Below are positions 1-7,300 of a DNA stretch of 10,000 nucleotides, piece after piece. A program made the translations under genes and the position numbers. The notes under the pieces were generated by a model. It saw only the letters and a program-made list of their open reading frames with translations, was not told where the DNA came from and searched no databases. The stretch's first letter is position 1, and every line of letters begins with the position of its first letter. The stretch comes from Trachelipus rathkii (taxonomy: Eukaryota; Arthropoda; Malacostraca; Isopoda; Trachelipodidae), in the NCBI GenBank assembly GCA_015478945.1, contig JABUQX010131023.1, positions 5,001 to 15,000 on the forward strand, read 5' to 3'.

Positions 1-585
1 TCAATGTAAAAATTTGAACCACATCCTCTACCACTCCTAAACGCACCTTGTTCTTCACCAATCAGTCCCTCAGTCACTCGACGCACTCTTTCGACCAAAA
101 TACCAGCATATATACCCTTCCCTACAACCTCCAATAAACTTATTCCCTATAATTTCTACAGTTCCCCTTTCTCCCTTACCCATATACAAGGGTACTATTA
201 CCACTCTCCTCCAATCCCTTGGAACAATACCCTCCTGGCAGCATTTTTCTTAAATCAATCAATCACCATCTCGCCTCCGCTCTTGATCATTTCACTAGTA
301 ATTTCATCTATACCTGCAGATTTACCATTCTTCAACTTTCTCACCCTACCCATTACCTCCTCCTTATAACCTCATCCCCAAAATACCTATTCCTTCTTGC
401 ACCATCAAAACCACACACATTCACTAACACCTCATCATTACTGTTAATATTGTGCAGATTTTCGAAGTGTTCTTTCCACACTCTTCCCACATCCATTTCA
501 TCAGTTTTTAAAAGCACCATCCCCCTATTCATTATTCTAAAGCAGATTCCCCATTACTCATTCTTAACCTTTTCGCCTTCCTTCT
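1..585 (-). pseudogene. Non-LTR (LINE) reverse transcriptase fragment, frameshifted, open at left edge
   Basis: Read on the minus strand, this stretch gives pieces of a LINE reverse transcriptase in order, spread over more than one frame. A pre-RT segment with WKEHFENL lies at about 450-525. The finger-region block NGKSAGIDEITSEMIKSGGE starts at 329 and runs leftward. A segment with VPRDWRRVVIVPLY lies near 180-230. The block GEEQGAFRSGRGC ends near 20. These are characteristic RT-family blocks in arthropod LINEs of the RTE/Jockey sort; I cannot fix the clade. In-frame stops and at least two frame changes (near 240-265 and 150-170) show it is dead. The catalytic YxDD block would lie beyond the left edge. 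The plus-strand open frame at 219-632 is the antisense shadow. I am sure of the RT identity, less of the right limit, where similarity fades before the TA tract. Confidence 0.85.
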
Positions 586-591
586 TTATTC

Positions 592-737
<146 letters not shown>

Positions 738-1138
738 CAGGGGTCTACCGTACACATAGGGTAAGCAGGGAAGGTAGCTTCAGCCTAAATATTTTTAGTC
801 TTTTTAATAAAATAAGTTTTAAAATTAACTAAATTATTACAATTTTATGTGAAGAAGAGAAAAGTAGTCGACTTCCAAATTAAATTTAAAGGAAAACGAC
901 TACATTAATAATATCAATTAAAATAATTAAATTCATTTGGAATTACTATTCCTATTCTGTTCTTAAAGTAAAATTTTTGCAAGCTACGGACGTAATACAT
1001 TCATTTTCATGCAATATTTTATAGGCGTGGCCAGCCCCAGATCACATCCTTTGCCTACAGCTTTAAAAGAAAAAGCAGAAAAATTTTCACTCATTTCCAC
1101 ATAGTGAATACGTACGAATAAATTTGAAAATGTGAGAG

Positions 1139-1142
<4 letters not shown>
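738..1142. other. Unassigned AT-rich intergenic stretch
   Basis: About 400 bp with no open frame of note on either strand and no motif I recognise. It lies between two microsatellite blocks. Its right end (gagagagaa) is complementary to the CT tract that follows, so the junction can fold back on itself. Confidence 0.6.

Positions 1143-1214
<72 letters not shown>
1143..1214. repeat. (CT)36 microsatellite
   Basis: Seventy-two bases of uninterrupted CT dinucleotide, preceded by a short GAGAGAG run that forms an inverted repeat with its start. Long pure CT/AG tracts are common in decapod genomes. Confidence 0.97.
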
Positions 1215-1215
<1 letters not shown>

Positions 1216-1236
1216 ATATATATATATATATATATA

Positions 1237-1268
<32 letters not shown>

Positions 1269-1293
1269 CTCTTATATATATGATAATATTAAT

Positions 1294-1330
<37 letters not shown>

Positions 1331-1414
1331 AGCAACATATATATGCTTAATAATAATAATAATAACTTAACATATTATATATATAACTAATAATATATAT
1401 ATATATATATATAT
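1216..1414. repeat. Compound (TA)n / (TAA)n microsatellite
   Basis: Runs of TA interspersed with TAA/AATAAT triplets and short unique islands (near 1270-1290, 1328-1345 and 1383-1390). The block ends exactly where the left long repeat begins, so the element may have inserted into this tract. Confidence 0.93.
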
Positions 1415-1966
1415 ATGGATGCAAGATATGTGCTCTTCTTTAAACAGAATGCACACCCATGTTGATTTATTCAAATCTTTCAGATAAAGATTCCTTTCTT
1501 AAAGGGGGGTCCTTTATCGGAGTTTAGTTTTGAATACAAAACAATATTTTCGAAATCAACATGTGTGGCAATATGTTTATAAAATCTCTACAAGTTTCAA
1601 CAGACCACATTCCTCTACTCGCTCCCACGATTTCAATTCTGAATCATACAAGAAAACATTTTTATTCGAACAAACAAACTTCGCTTAGAAACTGCATACA
1701 CAATGCATATATGCCTTAAAAAACTCTTCCACTAAGACTTAAAACTCTTTCACAAGACGATAACCTTGTTTTGTTAGCTTCGTACAAAACCAAAACAATT
1801 TCATTCTCGAACGTTCTTTTACTAAATAGATCGTGCTAACTTTGCAAAACAAAACTCCCCCTTGCATTTTCCGTTCCCTCACGATAGGAAATATCGAGGT
1901 TAGCTCACAAAATCTTAGTGAAGCTACTTCATTCGTCTTGCTAAAGCCAAGCCAAGCGTTTGTTCT

Positions 1967-1975
1967 TATAAAAGG
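1967..1975 (+). promoter_or_regulatory. TATA box in left repeat
   Basis: TATAAAAGG is a strong eukaryotic TATA-box match, about 550 bp into the repeat and conserved in the right copy. In an LTR this marks the U3 promoter and puts the transcription start (start of R) near 1995-2000. Confidence 0.6.
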
Positions 1976-2131
1976 ATACGAAAGGATAGAGTGAAAGTAG
2001 AGTGCGTCTTTTGCTTGAAGCAAGAAAAAATATATTCTCCCAAAGTTACTTTTACCTACCCAACCCTTGTGTATCTATATAAAACATTTGTGTATATACA
2101 TACTGCTGGCATGGATATATATAACCTTATG

Positions 2132-2157
2132 TATATATATATATATATATATATATA
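2132..2157. repeat. (TA)n microsatellite inside left repeat
   Basis: A short TA tract. The corresponding place in the right copy holds a longer TA tract with different flanks, so this is the main region of difference between the two copies. Confidence 0.9.
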
Positions 2158-2447
2158 ACTCTATAATGATTATTGATGCATTCTTTTTACCATTTCACAT
2201 ACTTTTATTTAATGTATATTTTTCCTTTTTTAAATATAAAAACAGGCAGTATATTTATTTATGCGGGTGCATAAATCGTTTTCCATGGCTCCATAAGATT
2301 CTACTTGAAATTTAGTGAAGGTAAATTGGCATTCTAATTTAGTACATATTATTTGTAACATCACAGCGGTGATTCAAAATTTAATTGAGGTTATGATAAG
2401 TGAAAATGGGTCATTTGAAATATTTCTATATTTTCATTCATTTTTAT

Positions 2448-2453
2448 AATAAA
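2448..2453 (+). promoter_or_regulatory. Polyadenylation signal AATAAA in left repeat
   Basis: An AATAAA hexamer about 480 bp after the TATA box, conserved at 9935-9940 in the other copy. In an LTR it would lie near the end of R. The surroundings are AT-rich, so chance occurrence is possible. Confidence 0.4.
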
Positions 2454-2714
2454 CATATTGTGGTTTTAATTGGTGTTATATATTAAATTAATTATTATAT
2501 TAATTATTATATTGAAATTACTTTGTTAATGAGTGCAACAATTTTACAATGATATATATATATATTTTATTATATTACTTTTATAAATATATTCAATTTC
2601 TTAATTTTGTAAAGTTTTGATACATGATTTTAACTCCGCATTATTGTACTGTAATTTGTGGGGACATTTCATTTATTTCGAAATTCTTTGTTTAAAACAG
2701 GTTGTGTGGTTTGG

Positions 2715-2805
2715 GTCCCATGTTGGGACGAATTTGTTGTTGAATTTATGTTCCGAGGTCTTAAATGCTTCCTAAAATAAACGAGTAAAAGGCAAGACTT
2801 TTATT
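2715..2805 (-). other. Possible minus-strand LTR edge with tRNA-Lys-like primer binding site
   Basis: Read on the minus strand, 2732-2715 matches the tRNA-Lys primer binding site used by many retroelements. The 13 bases CCCAACATGGGAC lie in the right place; the first five bases, which should contain TGGCG, match poorly. On its far side the minus strand ends in ACAACA, as an LTR 3' end often does, and carries AATAAA 65 bases earlier (2805-2800). This would be the 5' LTR/internal junction of a different element facing opposite to gag. The core is also a perfect short palindrome (GTCCCA-TGT-TGGGAC), so it could be coincidental. No second copy of this LTR is visible in the window. Confidence 0.3.
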
Positions 2806-3122
2806 CATGATAACCTGCAAAAGTAGAGAGTGTCATCGGATGGTTTCCAAAGACAAAAACAAACTCTACAAACTGGCAACCTTGCCATTGGATAGAAGGA
2901 CGTGGAACTTCAAACAGTCAGATGCAAACAGCGCAACAGCCAACCCAAACAACCAACACCACCCACAACCTTCACTAAGGAGCAAATACATGGAAACAAG
3001 GTATACAAGTAAGACTTTCTAATTAAAAAATACATTTTTTGTTTTTTTAATTTTTAAGGGAAGAGTTTCCCCAGCTGAACAGTCAACGGTCGAGAGACAG
3101 TCTCTCCCATTACTCAGCAAGC

Positions 3123-3250
3123 AGCCAAGCGGAGGAAAGGGTCCTCCCACAACAGCTTCACAAAGGAAGCTCCTAGCCAAGCGGAGGAAAGGGTCCTCCC
3201 ACAACAGCTTCACAAAGGAAGCCCCTAGCCAAGCGGAGAAAAGGGTTCTC
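3123..3250 (+). repeat. 52-bp tandem repeat, about 2.5 units, hairpin-forming
   Basis: Units start at 3123, 3175 and 3227 (AGCCAAGCGG...), with a period of exactly 52. Units 1 and 2 are nearly identical; unit 3 stops after 24 bases. Each full unit contains two inverted repeats: GGAGGA-AAGGG-TCCTCC, and AGCTTC-ACAAAG-GAAGCT (one base altered in unit 2). In unit 3 the first stem has changed on both arms so that pairing is kept. The array is far more GC-rich than its surroundings and lies in the putative RNA leader. Confidence 0.93.
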
Positions 3251-3328
3251 TATATTCAATCGAAAAAAAAAAAAAAAAATCTTTCTTACCCCTTCCCCCC
3301 CCCATTGAAATATACAAACATTTTAAAA

Positions 3329-3342
3329 GTTGCGCGCGCAAC
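3329..3342. repeat. Perfect 14-bp GC palindrome
   Basis: GTTGCGCGCGCAAC is self-complementary and holds an alternating CG core within an otherwise AT-rich leader. It could be a protein-binding or dimerisation site, or chance; nothing nearby decides. Confidence 0.6.
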
Positions 3343-3723
3343 ACTATTAAAAATAAATAATACAATTGTTATAATTAAAATATTTTCTTTTGCATGCTTA
3401 TGTAAAAAAGGTTGTCAAAAATATTTTAATTTTAGGTATTTTTATTTTTTCTGAGTGATCATTCATAAATTGGTTTTTATGTAGTGATAAGATGTTTTAT
3501 ATTTTATAGCTTTGGTTCCAGGAAAGTGTGTAATTTTAAAGGGTATTTTAAGTGTGGTATATTATTGTCAGAGTTGACAAAAAATTTGTGTAAAGTGCTA
3601 ATTTTTAAGTTGATAACGAGTAGAAGTAAGTCTTATCAATATTGATTTTCCAAACTGTGTTTACTTTCTTTTTCTTCTTAAACATTTTCTCCTTAATTAA
3701 CCTTCCATTCTCTAAATTTTAAT

Positions 3724-3726
<3 letters not shown>

Positions 3727-3777
<51 letters not shown>
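3727..3777. repeat. (AT)n microsatellite
   Basis: Fifty-one bases of pure alternating AT in the leader, followed by a short purine-rich stretch. A small (CA)n run lies nearby at about 3858-3872. Confidence 0.95.
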
Positions 3778-3778
<1 letters not shown>

Positions 3779-4119
3779 GTGGAAAGGGAATAAGAGAGGG
3801 AGGGAGAAAGAATTGAACAAACAGACACAGACCGATTGGACAAAAAGTTACGCATAGACACACACACACACACCCATACCCACTCGCGCATGCGTAGAGA
3901 AGCTTATAACACACATCTGAAGGTCAAACGTAACGTAGCGAACGAGAGAGAAACATAGAAATGAAAAGATTATAGATATTGCCATTTCTATTTTATTCCG
4001 TTTAGAAAATTTTATTTCACGTTTTAAGCCAGTGTATATATATATAATACGAGATATATATATACAGGGGTACGTGTTTTTTTTTTTTATAGATAAAAAT
4101 ATTTTTTTTTTTTTTGAAA

Positions 4120-4121
<2 letters not shown>

Positions 4122-4179
<58 letters not shown>
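4122..4179. repeat. (AT)n microsatellite
   Basis: Pure alternating AT, 58 bases, preceded by two poly-T runs (4077-4089 and 4101-4115) and a smaller TA run (4034-4066). All open frames crossing it on either strand are repeat artefacts. Confidence 0.95.
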
Positions 4180-4184
<5 letters not shown>

Positions 4185-4238
4185 AATACAGTCACGAGAC
4201 TGCAGTGTTTTTTTTTTGCGAACATATGTGTAGTCAAC

Positions 4239-4296
4239 GAGACTAAAAGTGTCTTTATTAGAAAGTTTTGGCAAATCGAACAAGACTAAGTGTCTT
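4239..4296 (+). repeat. Pair of related small hairpins in the leader
   Basis: GAGAC-TAAAAGT-GTCT near 4240-4254 and AAGAC-TAAGT-GTCTT at 4282-4296 are two versions of the same inverted repeat, about 42 bases apart. They lie 260-320 bases before the gag start. Whether they form in RNA is untested. Confidence 0.5.
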
Positions 4297-4557
4297 CTGT
4301 TTTATGATTAACATTTTTTAAAAAAAACACTGATTAAAAAATTGTTTTTATATGATTTTAGAGAGAGAGAAATAAAAAACTCATTCAAGAAGCTTACGTA
4401 GCTTATATTTTTTTAACTTAACCATTAAAAAGATTTTGTGTTTATTTTAAGACGAGCATAATAATAATTAAACAGTGATTTTTGTGGTGGCGTTTTAATT
4501 TTAATTAACTTCATTTTAGCGTTGGTTGTCTCTAAAAAATTGTTTGTCTTTTGAGAG

Positions 4558-5412
4558 ATGGCGACGAAGCCCGTTTCAGATGATGAAGAGGTGATTAGAG
4601 ATAGAGGGGAGAATAAAGGAAATTTCGAAGGTGATGAAGAAGAAACCGAATTACTTCGGAAGCAAAGGCAAGAAGAATCAGTAAAAAATAAACAGAGGGG
4701 GCAGCTCCCTCCAGGAGAGGTACCCCCTAGACTCAACCTTGCACCTAATTTCTCTTTAAGACCCAATCCTCGAACAGAAGAGACTGCCCGGAGGGACAGC
4801 GATCAAAGATTTTCTCAGCAATCAACTCTCTCAGACAACACAATAAACCCATCAGCGAGGCCAGGTACAGAACCTGACACGACTCACCGAAGATCCCAGG
4901 CGAATTGGAGCGGTGAGGGTAATTATTACGCCCGTAACTTAAATAGGAACACATGGGAAAGCACAGTAAACTCTCCCATGATTCAGCCAGGTTTAGACAG
5001 TCGATCATTCGACCCTAACCAGATTTGGGGACAGGCCCCCGCTCCCACCGAGCACACGACGACGCAGCCACAGCAAGGGAACGTCCCTTGGGGATGGTCT
5101 GGTGGACATCAAGCACAGATGTATGCCTCTCCAGTACAGAGCAGACAGGGTCAAGGCACCCATCCACCCCAGGAAGGGTATAATGCAGCATCTCAGTCCA
5201 ATCCAGCCCCCCTATACCAATCAAACTTATTTAGCACAGCCTTTCCCGAGATTCCGGAGGACCTCAAATTGTTTGGTTTAAATCTGAATACAAAGGTTTG
5301 GCAAGGAATTAGCTTTAACGAATACGTTTCAACGCTACATGAGAGATTAGGCATGCTAGGCCCGTTTAACAGAAAAGCGGAAAATATCCTTCGCAAAGTC
5401 GATGATATCTAG
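4558..5412 (+). CDS. Gag segment 1: N-terminal region and start of capsid-like domain
   Basis: This open frame has 284 codons and is the longest in the window. Residues about 7-45 are strongly charged and mostly acidic (DDEEV, GDEEETELLRKQRQEE). Residues about 50-225 are low-complexity, rich in P, Q, S, N, T and G, with several scattered W and Y; no fold is expected. From residue 229 (FPEIPEDLKLFGLNLNTKVW) it becomes hydrophobic/helical, the likely beginning of the capsid domain, and ends in KAENILRKVDDI. The frame closes at TAG (5410-5412), while the +1 frame is open across that point and continues the helical region. Codon use and GC content differ clearly from the AT-rich flanks, which supports real coding history. 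Confidence 0.75.
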   Translation: MATKPVSDDEEVIRDRGENKGNFEGDEEETELLRKQRQEESVKNKQRGQLPPGEVPPRLNLAPNFSLRPNPRTEETARRDSDQRFSQQSTLSDNTINPSARPGTEPDTTHRRSQANWSGEGNYYARNLNRNTWESTVNSPMIQPGLDSRSFDPNQIWGQAPAPTEHTTTQPQQGNVPWGWSGGHQAQMYASPVQSRQGQGTHPPQEGYNAASQSNPAPLYQSNLFSTAFPEIPEDLKLFGLNLNTKVWQGISFNEYVSTLHERLGMLGPFNRKAENILRKVDDI

Positions 5413-5746
5413 CAAACTCGAATCAGAATCCAGAGACTATCTCTTACACGATCCGACTCTGTCTAGTTGCACAAGATTGGAAGATTTCCTCTTGCAGTTA
5501 CGCATCTTTTTACAACCAGACAACAAAGACACGATTTTTGATCTTCTCTTGGAGTTTATGTCTTATCAGAGAGACAAAGACATGACATTTACTGCATTTG
5601 TTTTGAAATTAAAAAACACCTTATGGAAGTATCAAGTGAAACTCTGCGAGATTGACGCCACAGCAGGCTTTACTTCCAAGCACATAAATATCATGGTAAC
5701 CACCAAAGTATTAGAGAAAGAGATAGGAGAGATGGTGAAAGACTAA
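5402..5746 (+). CDS. Gag segment 2: capsid-like helical domain
   Basis: These 114 codons in the +1 frame overlap the end of segment 1 by 11 bases. The ATG at 5402 is probably not a true start. The pattern is that of a Gag capsid: a leucine-rich helix (RLEDFLLQLRIFL), then LLEFMSYQRDKDMTFTAFVL, a typical QR...F...L motif of retrotransposon Gag, then LKNTLWKYQVKLCEI. It stops at TAA (5744-5746). The next frame is open from 5656 onward, so the change back lies in between. No standard -1 slippery heptamer is in phase before the stop, which favours a one-base loss over programmed slippage. Confidence 0.68.
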   Translation: MISSKLESESRDYLLHDPTLSSCTRLEDFLLQLRIFLQPDNKDTIFDLLLEFMSYQRDKDMTFTAFVLKLKNTLWKYQVKLCEIDATAGFTSKHINIMVTTKVLEKEIGEMVKD

Positions 5747-5757
5747 GGGAAAAAATT

Positions 5758-6147
5758 TTGAAAGTCTTTGATGCAAACATAAGCATAGTAGAGCTATTAG
5801 AGAGATTTGCACAAATTTCCAGAGGAGCTTTATTCAAAGTTAATCAAAAAAGACAGACAGAGAATAGAACTACTAAAGTGTTTATGGCCAGAGGTGAGCC
5901 AGAAGACCAAAGAACGATTGAGAATGATAATTCTCAAAGGAGATCGAAGAGATCCTCCTACAGACCGAAATATGAAGCTAAAGAAAAGAAAGAAGTTAAG
6001 ACAGAATTTGTTTCCCGAAAGAACGGAGGAGTTTTTAAGAGGTTGTCCGAGGAAGAGCTAAGGAAACACGACTGGTGCTTTGAATGCGAGTGCGTGGGGC
6101 ACTCCGGAAAGATGCAAGTGGAATTCCCCATACTGCCGCTATTGTAG
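5758..6147 (+). CDS. Gag segment 3: end of capsid, basic region, first half of zinc knuckle
   Basis: This is the same frame as segment 1. The frame is open from 5656, so the ATG-like start given here is only a convention. It opens with LREKILKVFDANISIVELLE, which fits the last helices of a Gag capsid (LR..IL motif). A Lys/Arg-rich nucleocapsid-like stretch follows (QRRSKRSSYRPKYEAKEKK, about residues 60-78). Near the end come Cys codons at 6076-6078 and 6085-6087 and a His codon at 6100-6102, giving C-X2-C-X4-H. The closing Cys is in the other frame at 6113-6115, so this reading frame loses it and stops at 6145-6147. Confidence 0.68.
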   Translation: MKVFDANISIVELLERFAQISRGALFKVNQKRQTENRTTKVFMARGEPEDQRTIENDNSQRRSKRSSYRPKYEAKEKKEVKTEFVSRKNGGVFKRLSEEELRKHDWCFECECVGHSGKMQVEFPILPLL

Positions 6148-6478
6148 GAAGTCCCACCGAAGAAAAACAACCGCCGCTTGTAAGGATGCACCTCCATGGA
6201 GGCCTAACCCCGACGTGGATCAAATGGTAATCCCCTTTAACAGTGCAGAAGATTTCGAGAGGAACTTGAAAGCAAAAGAAGGGAACCAGAAAAGTCAAAG
6301 GACTTCCGCCAGTAATAAAGAAGAATACGAACCTCACGCGAAGAGAAATACGAGAGTTTATCTAGCCCAAGGACAAACGCTGGATACAGATCCTAGCGAG
6401 GAGGAAGAGGAAGAAGAAGACGACGAAGAATCGAACTATGTAAGCAACTTCGCCGCCCCCAGAGTTCGATTTCATTAA
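6080..6478 (+). CDS. Gag segment 4: second half of zinc knuckle, second Cys/His motif, acidic tail
   Basis: The real coding portion begins near 6113; the upstream ATG at 6080 is out of the knuckle frame. A Cys at 6113 closes the first CCHC motif. A second cluster follows, C-X2-C-X3-H-X7-C, with codons at 6134, 6143, 6155 and 6179; this spacing is not the classical CCHC. Then comes a hydrophilic linker and a very acidic run near the end (SEEEEEEEDDEES, coded at about 6395-6435), closing with APRVRFH and TAA (6476-6478). The stop is followed within two bases by a TA microsatellite, and no protease or RT frame follows in any phase. Confidence 0.68.
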   Translation: MNASAWGTPERCKWNSPYCRYCRKSHRRKTTAACKDAPPWRPNPDVDQMVIPFNSAEDFERNLKAKEGNQKSQRTSASNKEEYEPHAKRNTRVYLAQGQTLDTDPSEEEEEEEDDEESNYVSNFAAPRVRFH

Positions 6479-6480
6479 GA

Positions 6481-6538
<58 letters not shown>
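6481..6538. repeat. (TA)n microsatellite directly after gag stop
   Basis: Fifty-eight bases of alternating TA with one GT interruption, starting two bases after the gag stop codon. Confidence 0.95.
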
Positions 6539-6542
<4 letters not shown>

Positions 6543-6878
6543 ATGTAAAATCATAGGTTTGATATGATTTTCGGTCAGTTTTTAGATAAAGGTTTAGGTT
6601 TTGCTCCGAAACTGTCGGAAGCAACAGGAAGCCCGTTTCGAGCGGCACATATCGTTTTTTTTTTATTTTTATTATTGAATTGAAGAGGGAACCGATAACT
6701 AAAAGTAAATCATAGCTCTGTTGAATGCAATCCTTCGTAAAAAGACTTGCGTAATACATCTTATTATATTTGATGGTACATAACAGTGTTCTAAGGTAGT
6801 AACCGAACCGAGTCTTCAAACGGAAAAGACTTAAGTTATTTCATCTCATCATGTCTGATGTTGCGTAATAGCGCTTGA

Positions 6879-7064
6879 AAGTTAGGTCCTTTTAAAGGAA
6901 GTTACCAGTTTTTGGGATGATGTTTTCCCCTGTGTTTTCCTGAGTATCCTAAAAGTAACCAAGCCAGTCGATTACGTTGCGAATGTAGCCAAGTTAGGTC
7001 CTTTTAAAGGAAGTTACCAGTTTTGGGATGATGTTTTCCCCTGTGTTTTCCTGAAGTATCCTAA
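6879..7064 (+). repeat. 112-bp-period direct repeat
   Basis: The block AAGTTAGGTCCTTTTAAAGG...CCTGAGTATCCTA (6879-6951) returns at 6991-7064 with only single-base indels. Weaker similarity extends to the left of each copy (GTTGCG...), so the duplicated unit may be the full 112 bp. Each contains the short palindrome TCCTTTTAAAGGA. Confidence 0.93.
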
Positions 7065-7268
7065 GTTTACTATGTTTTTATAGTTAGCCGCTCCATTCTT
7101 TTAATTTTTTAATATAAATTTTAAAAAGCAAAGGTTTTAAAAAACAGTTTATTTCATAAACTTCGTAAAAGGAGACTCAAACGATTGAGACAGCCTCTCC
7201 TAAAGCAGATAGATAAGGAATTTATACCGTTATTTTCCTACAGCGTTGATTTAAAAGATGTCCAGTGA

Positions 7269-7300
7269 ACATTTTTTTTTGATAACATTTTTTTTTGATT
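7269..7300 (+). repeat. 16-bp tandem duplication with T9 runs
   Basis: AACATTTTTTTTTGAT occurs twice in a row. A looser related pair (GATGTCCAGTGAACA near 7257 and GATGTTCCGATGAACA near 7328) surrounds it. Confidence 0.8.

Larger units (their letters stand above)
1415..2513 (+). repeat. Left long terminal repeat (5' LTR candidate), minimum extent
   Basis: This matches 8914-10000 in the same orientation from ATGGATGCAAG onward. The left boundary is sharp: upstream here is TA microsatellite, upstream of the other copy is unrelated sequence. If the LTR begins with the usual TG, it starts at 1416. The match is still intact when the other copy meets the window edge, so the true right end lies at or beyond 2513. 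I counted about ten substitutions and five or six 1-2 base indels against the right copy, plus a variable microsatellite patch at 2100-2170. That suggests recent insertion if these are LTRs. The minus-strand frame at 1739-2023 is not kept intact in the other copy and is not called a gene. Confidence 0.75.
2514..4557 (+). other. Long untranslated leader / internal region before gag
   Basis: Two kilobases without a convincing gene. The small frame at 2807-3022 (71 codons) matches nothing I know and overlaps what may be an old minus-strand LTR. The region holds a possible primer-binding-site remnant (2715-2732), an array of 52-bp repeats (3123-3250), a 14-bp GC palindrome (3329-3342), three TA microsatellites and two small hairpins (4239-4296). 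Weak 3' splice-site-like sequences (TTTTAG ending at 4361 and at 4519) precede the gag start, so the leader could be partly removed by splicing. That is inference from short motifs only. Confidence 0.5.
4558..6478 (+). pseudogene. gag: Gag-like polyprotein gene of LTR retroelement, broken by three frame changes
   Basis: Four open segments in alternating frames follow one another with short overlaps or gaps. Together they have the order of a retrotransposon Gag: disordered N-terminus, capsid-like helical domain, basic stretch, zinc knuckles and acidic tail. The combined length is about 640 codons, within the usual range for Ty3/gypsy-type Gag with a long N-terminal extension. Gag would package element RNA into cytoplasmic particles. 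The frame changes fall at about 5402-5412, between 5656 and 5746, and at about 6103-6112. The start at 4558 has G at -3 and G at +4, a good initiation context. The identification rests on overall architecture and the CCHC motif. The superfamily (Ty3/gypsy versus Bel/Pao) is not settled. Confidence 0.7.

Noticed and set aside
1143..1414. Could the repetitive tract be a CRISPR-like or satellite array?
   Set aside because: It is simple dinucleotide and trinucleotide repeat without spacers or a longer unit.
1739..2023. 94-codon minus-strand frame inside the left repeat, with a shorter counterpart at 9336-9545
   Set aside because: The frame is broken by a small indel in the other copy and resembles no known protein. 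It runs against the TATA/poly-A orientation of the repeat.
2807..3022. 71-codon plus-strand frame (MITCKSRECHR...)
   Set aside because: Short, no recognisable domain, and it overlaps a possible minus-strand LTR. A GTAAG donor-like end is too weak to call an exon.
3019..3213. 64-codon minus-strand frame over the 52-bp repeats
   Set aside because: It exists only because the 52-bp tandem units keep one frame open over a short distance; no independent support.
3848..4289. Overlapping frames on both strands across the AT microsatellite near 4122
   Set aside because: YIYIYI repeats from (TA)n; artefacts of a stop-free dinucleotide repeat.
5747..5760. GGGAAAAAATTTTG, which looks like a -1 slippery sequence
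   Set aside because: It lies after the TAA (5744-5746) of the frame that would need to slip, so ribosomes from segment 2 would not reach it.
5958..6337. Minus-strand frames of 79 and 100 codons opposite gag
   Set aside because: Shadows of the gag coding frames; no motifs.
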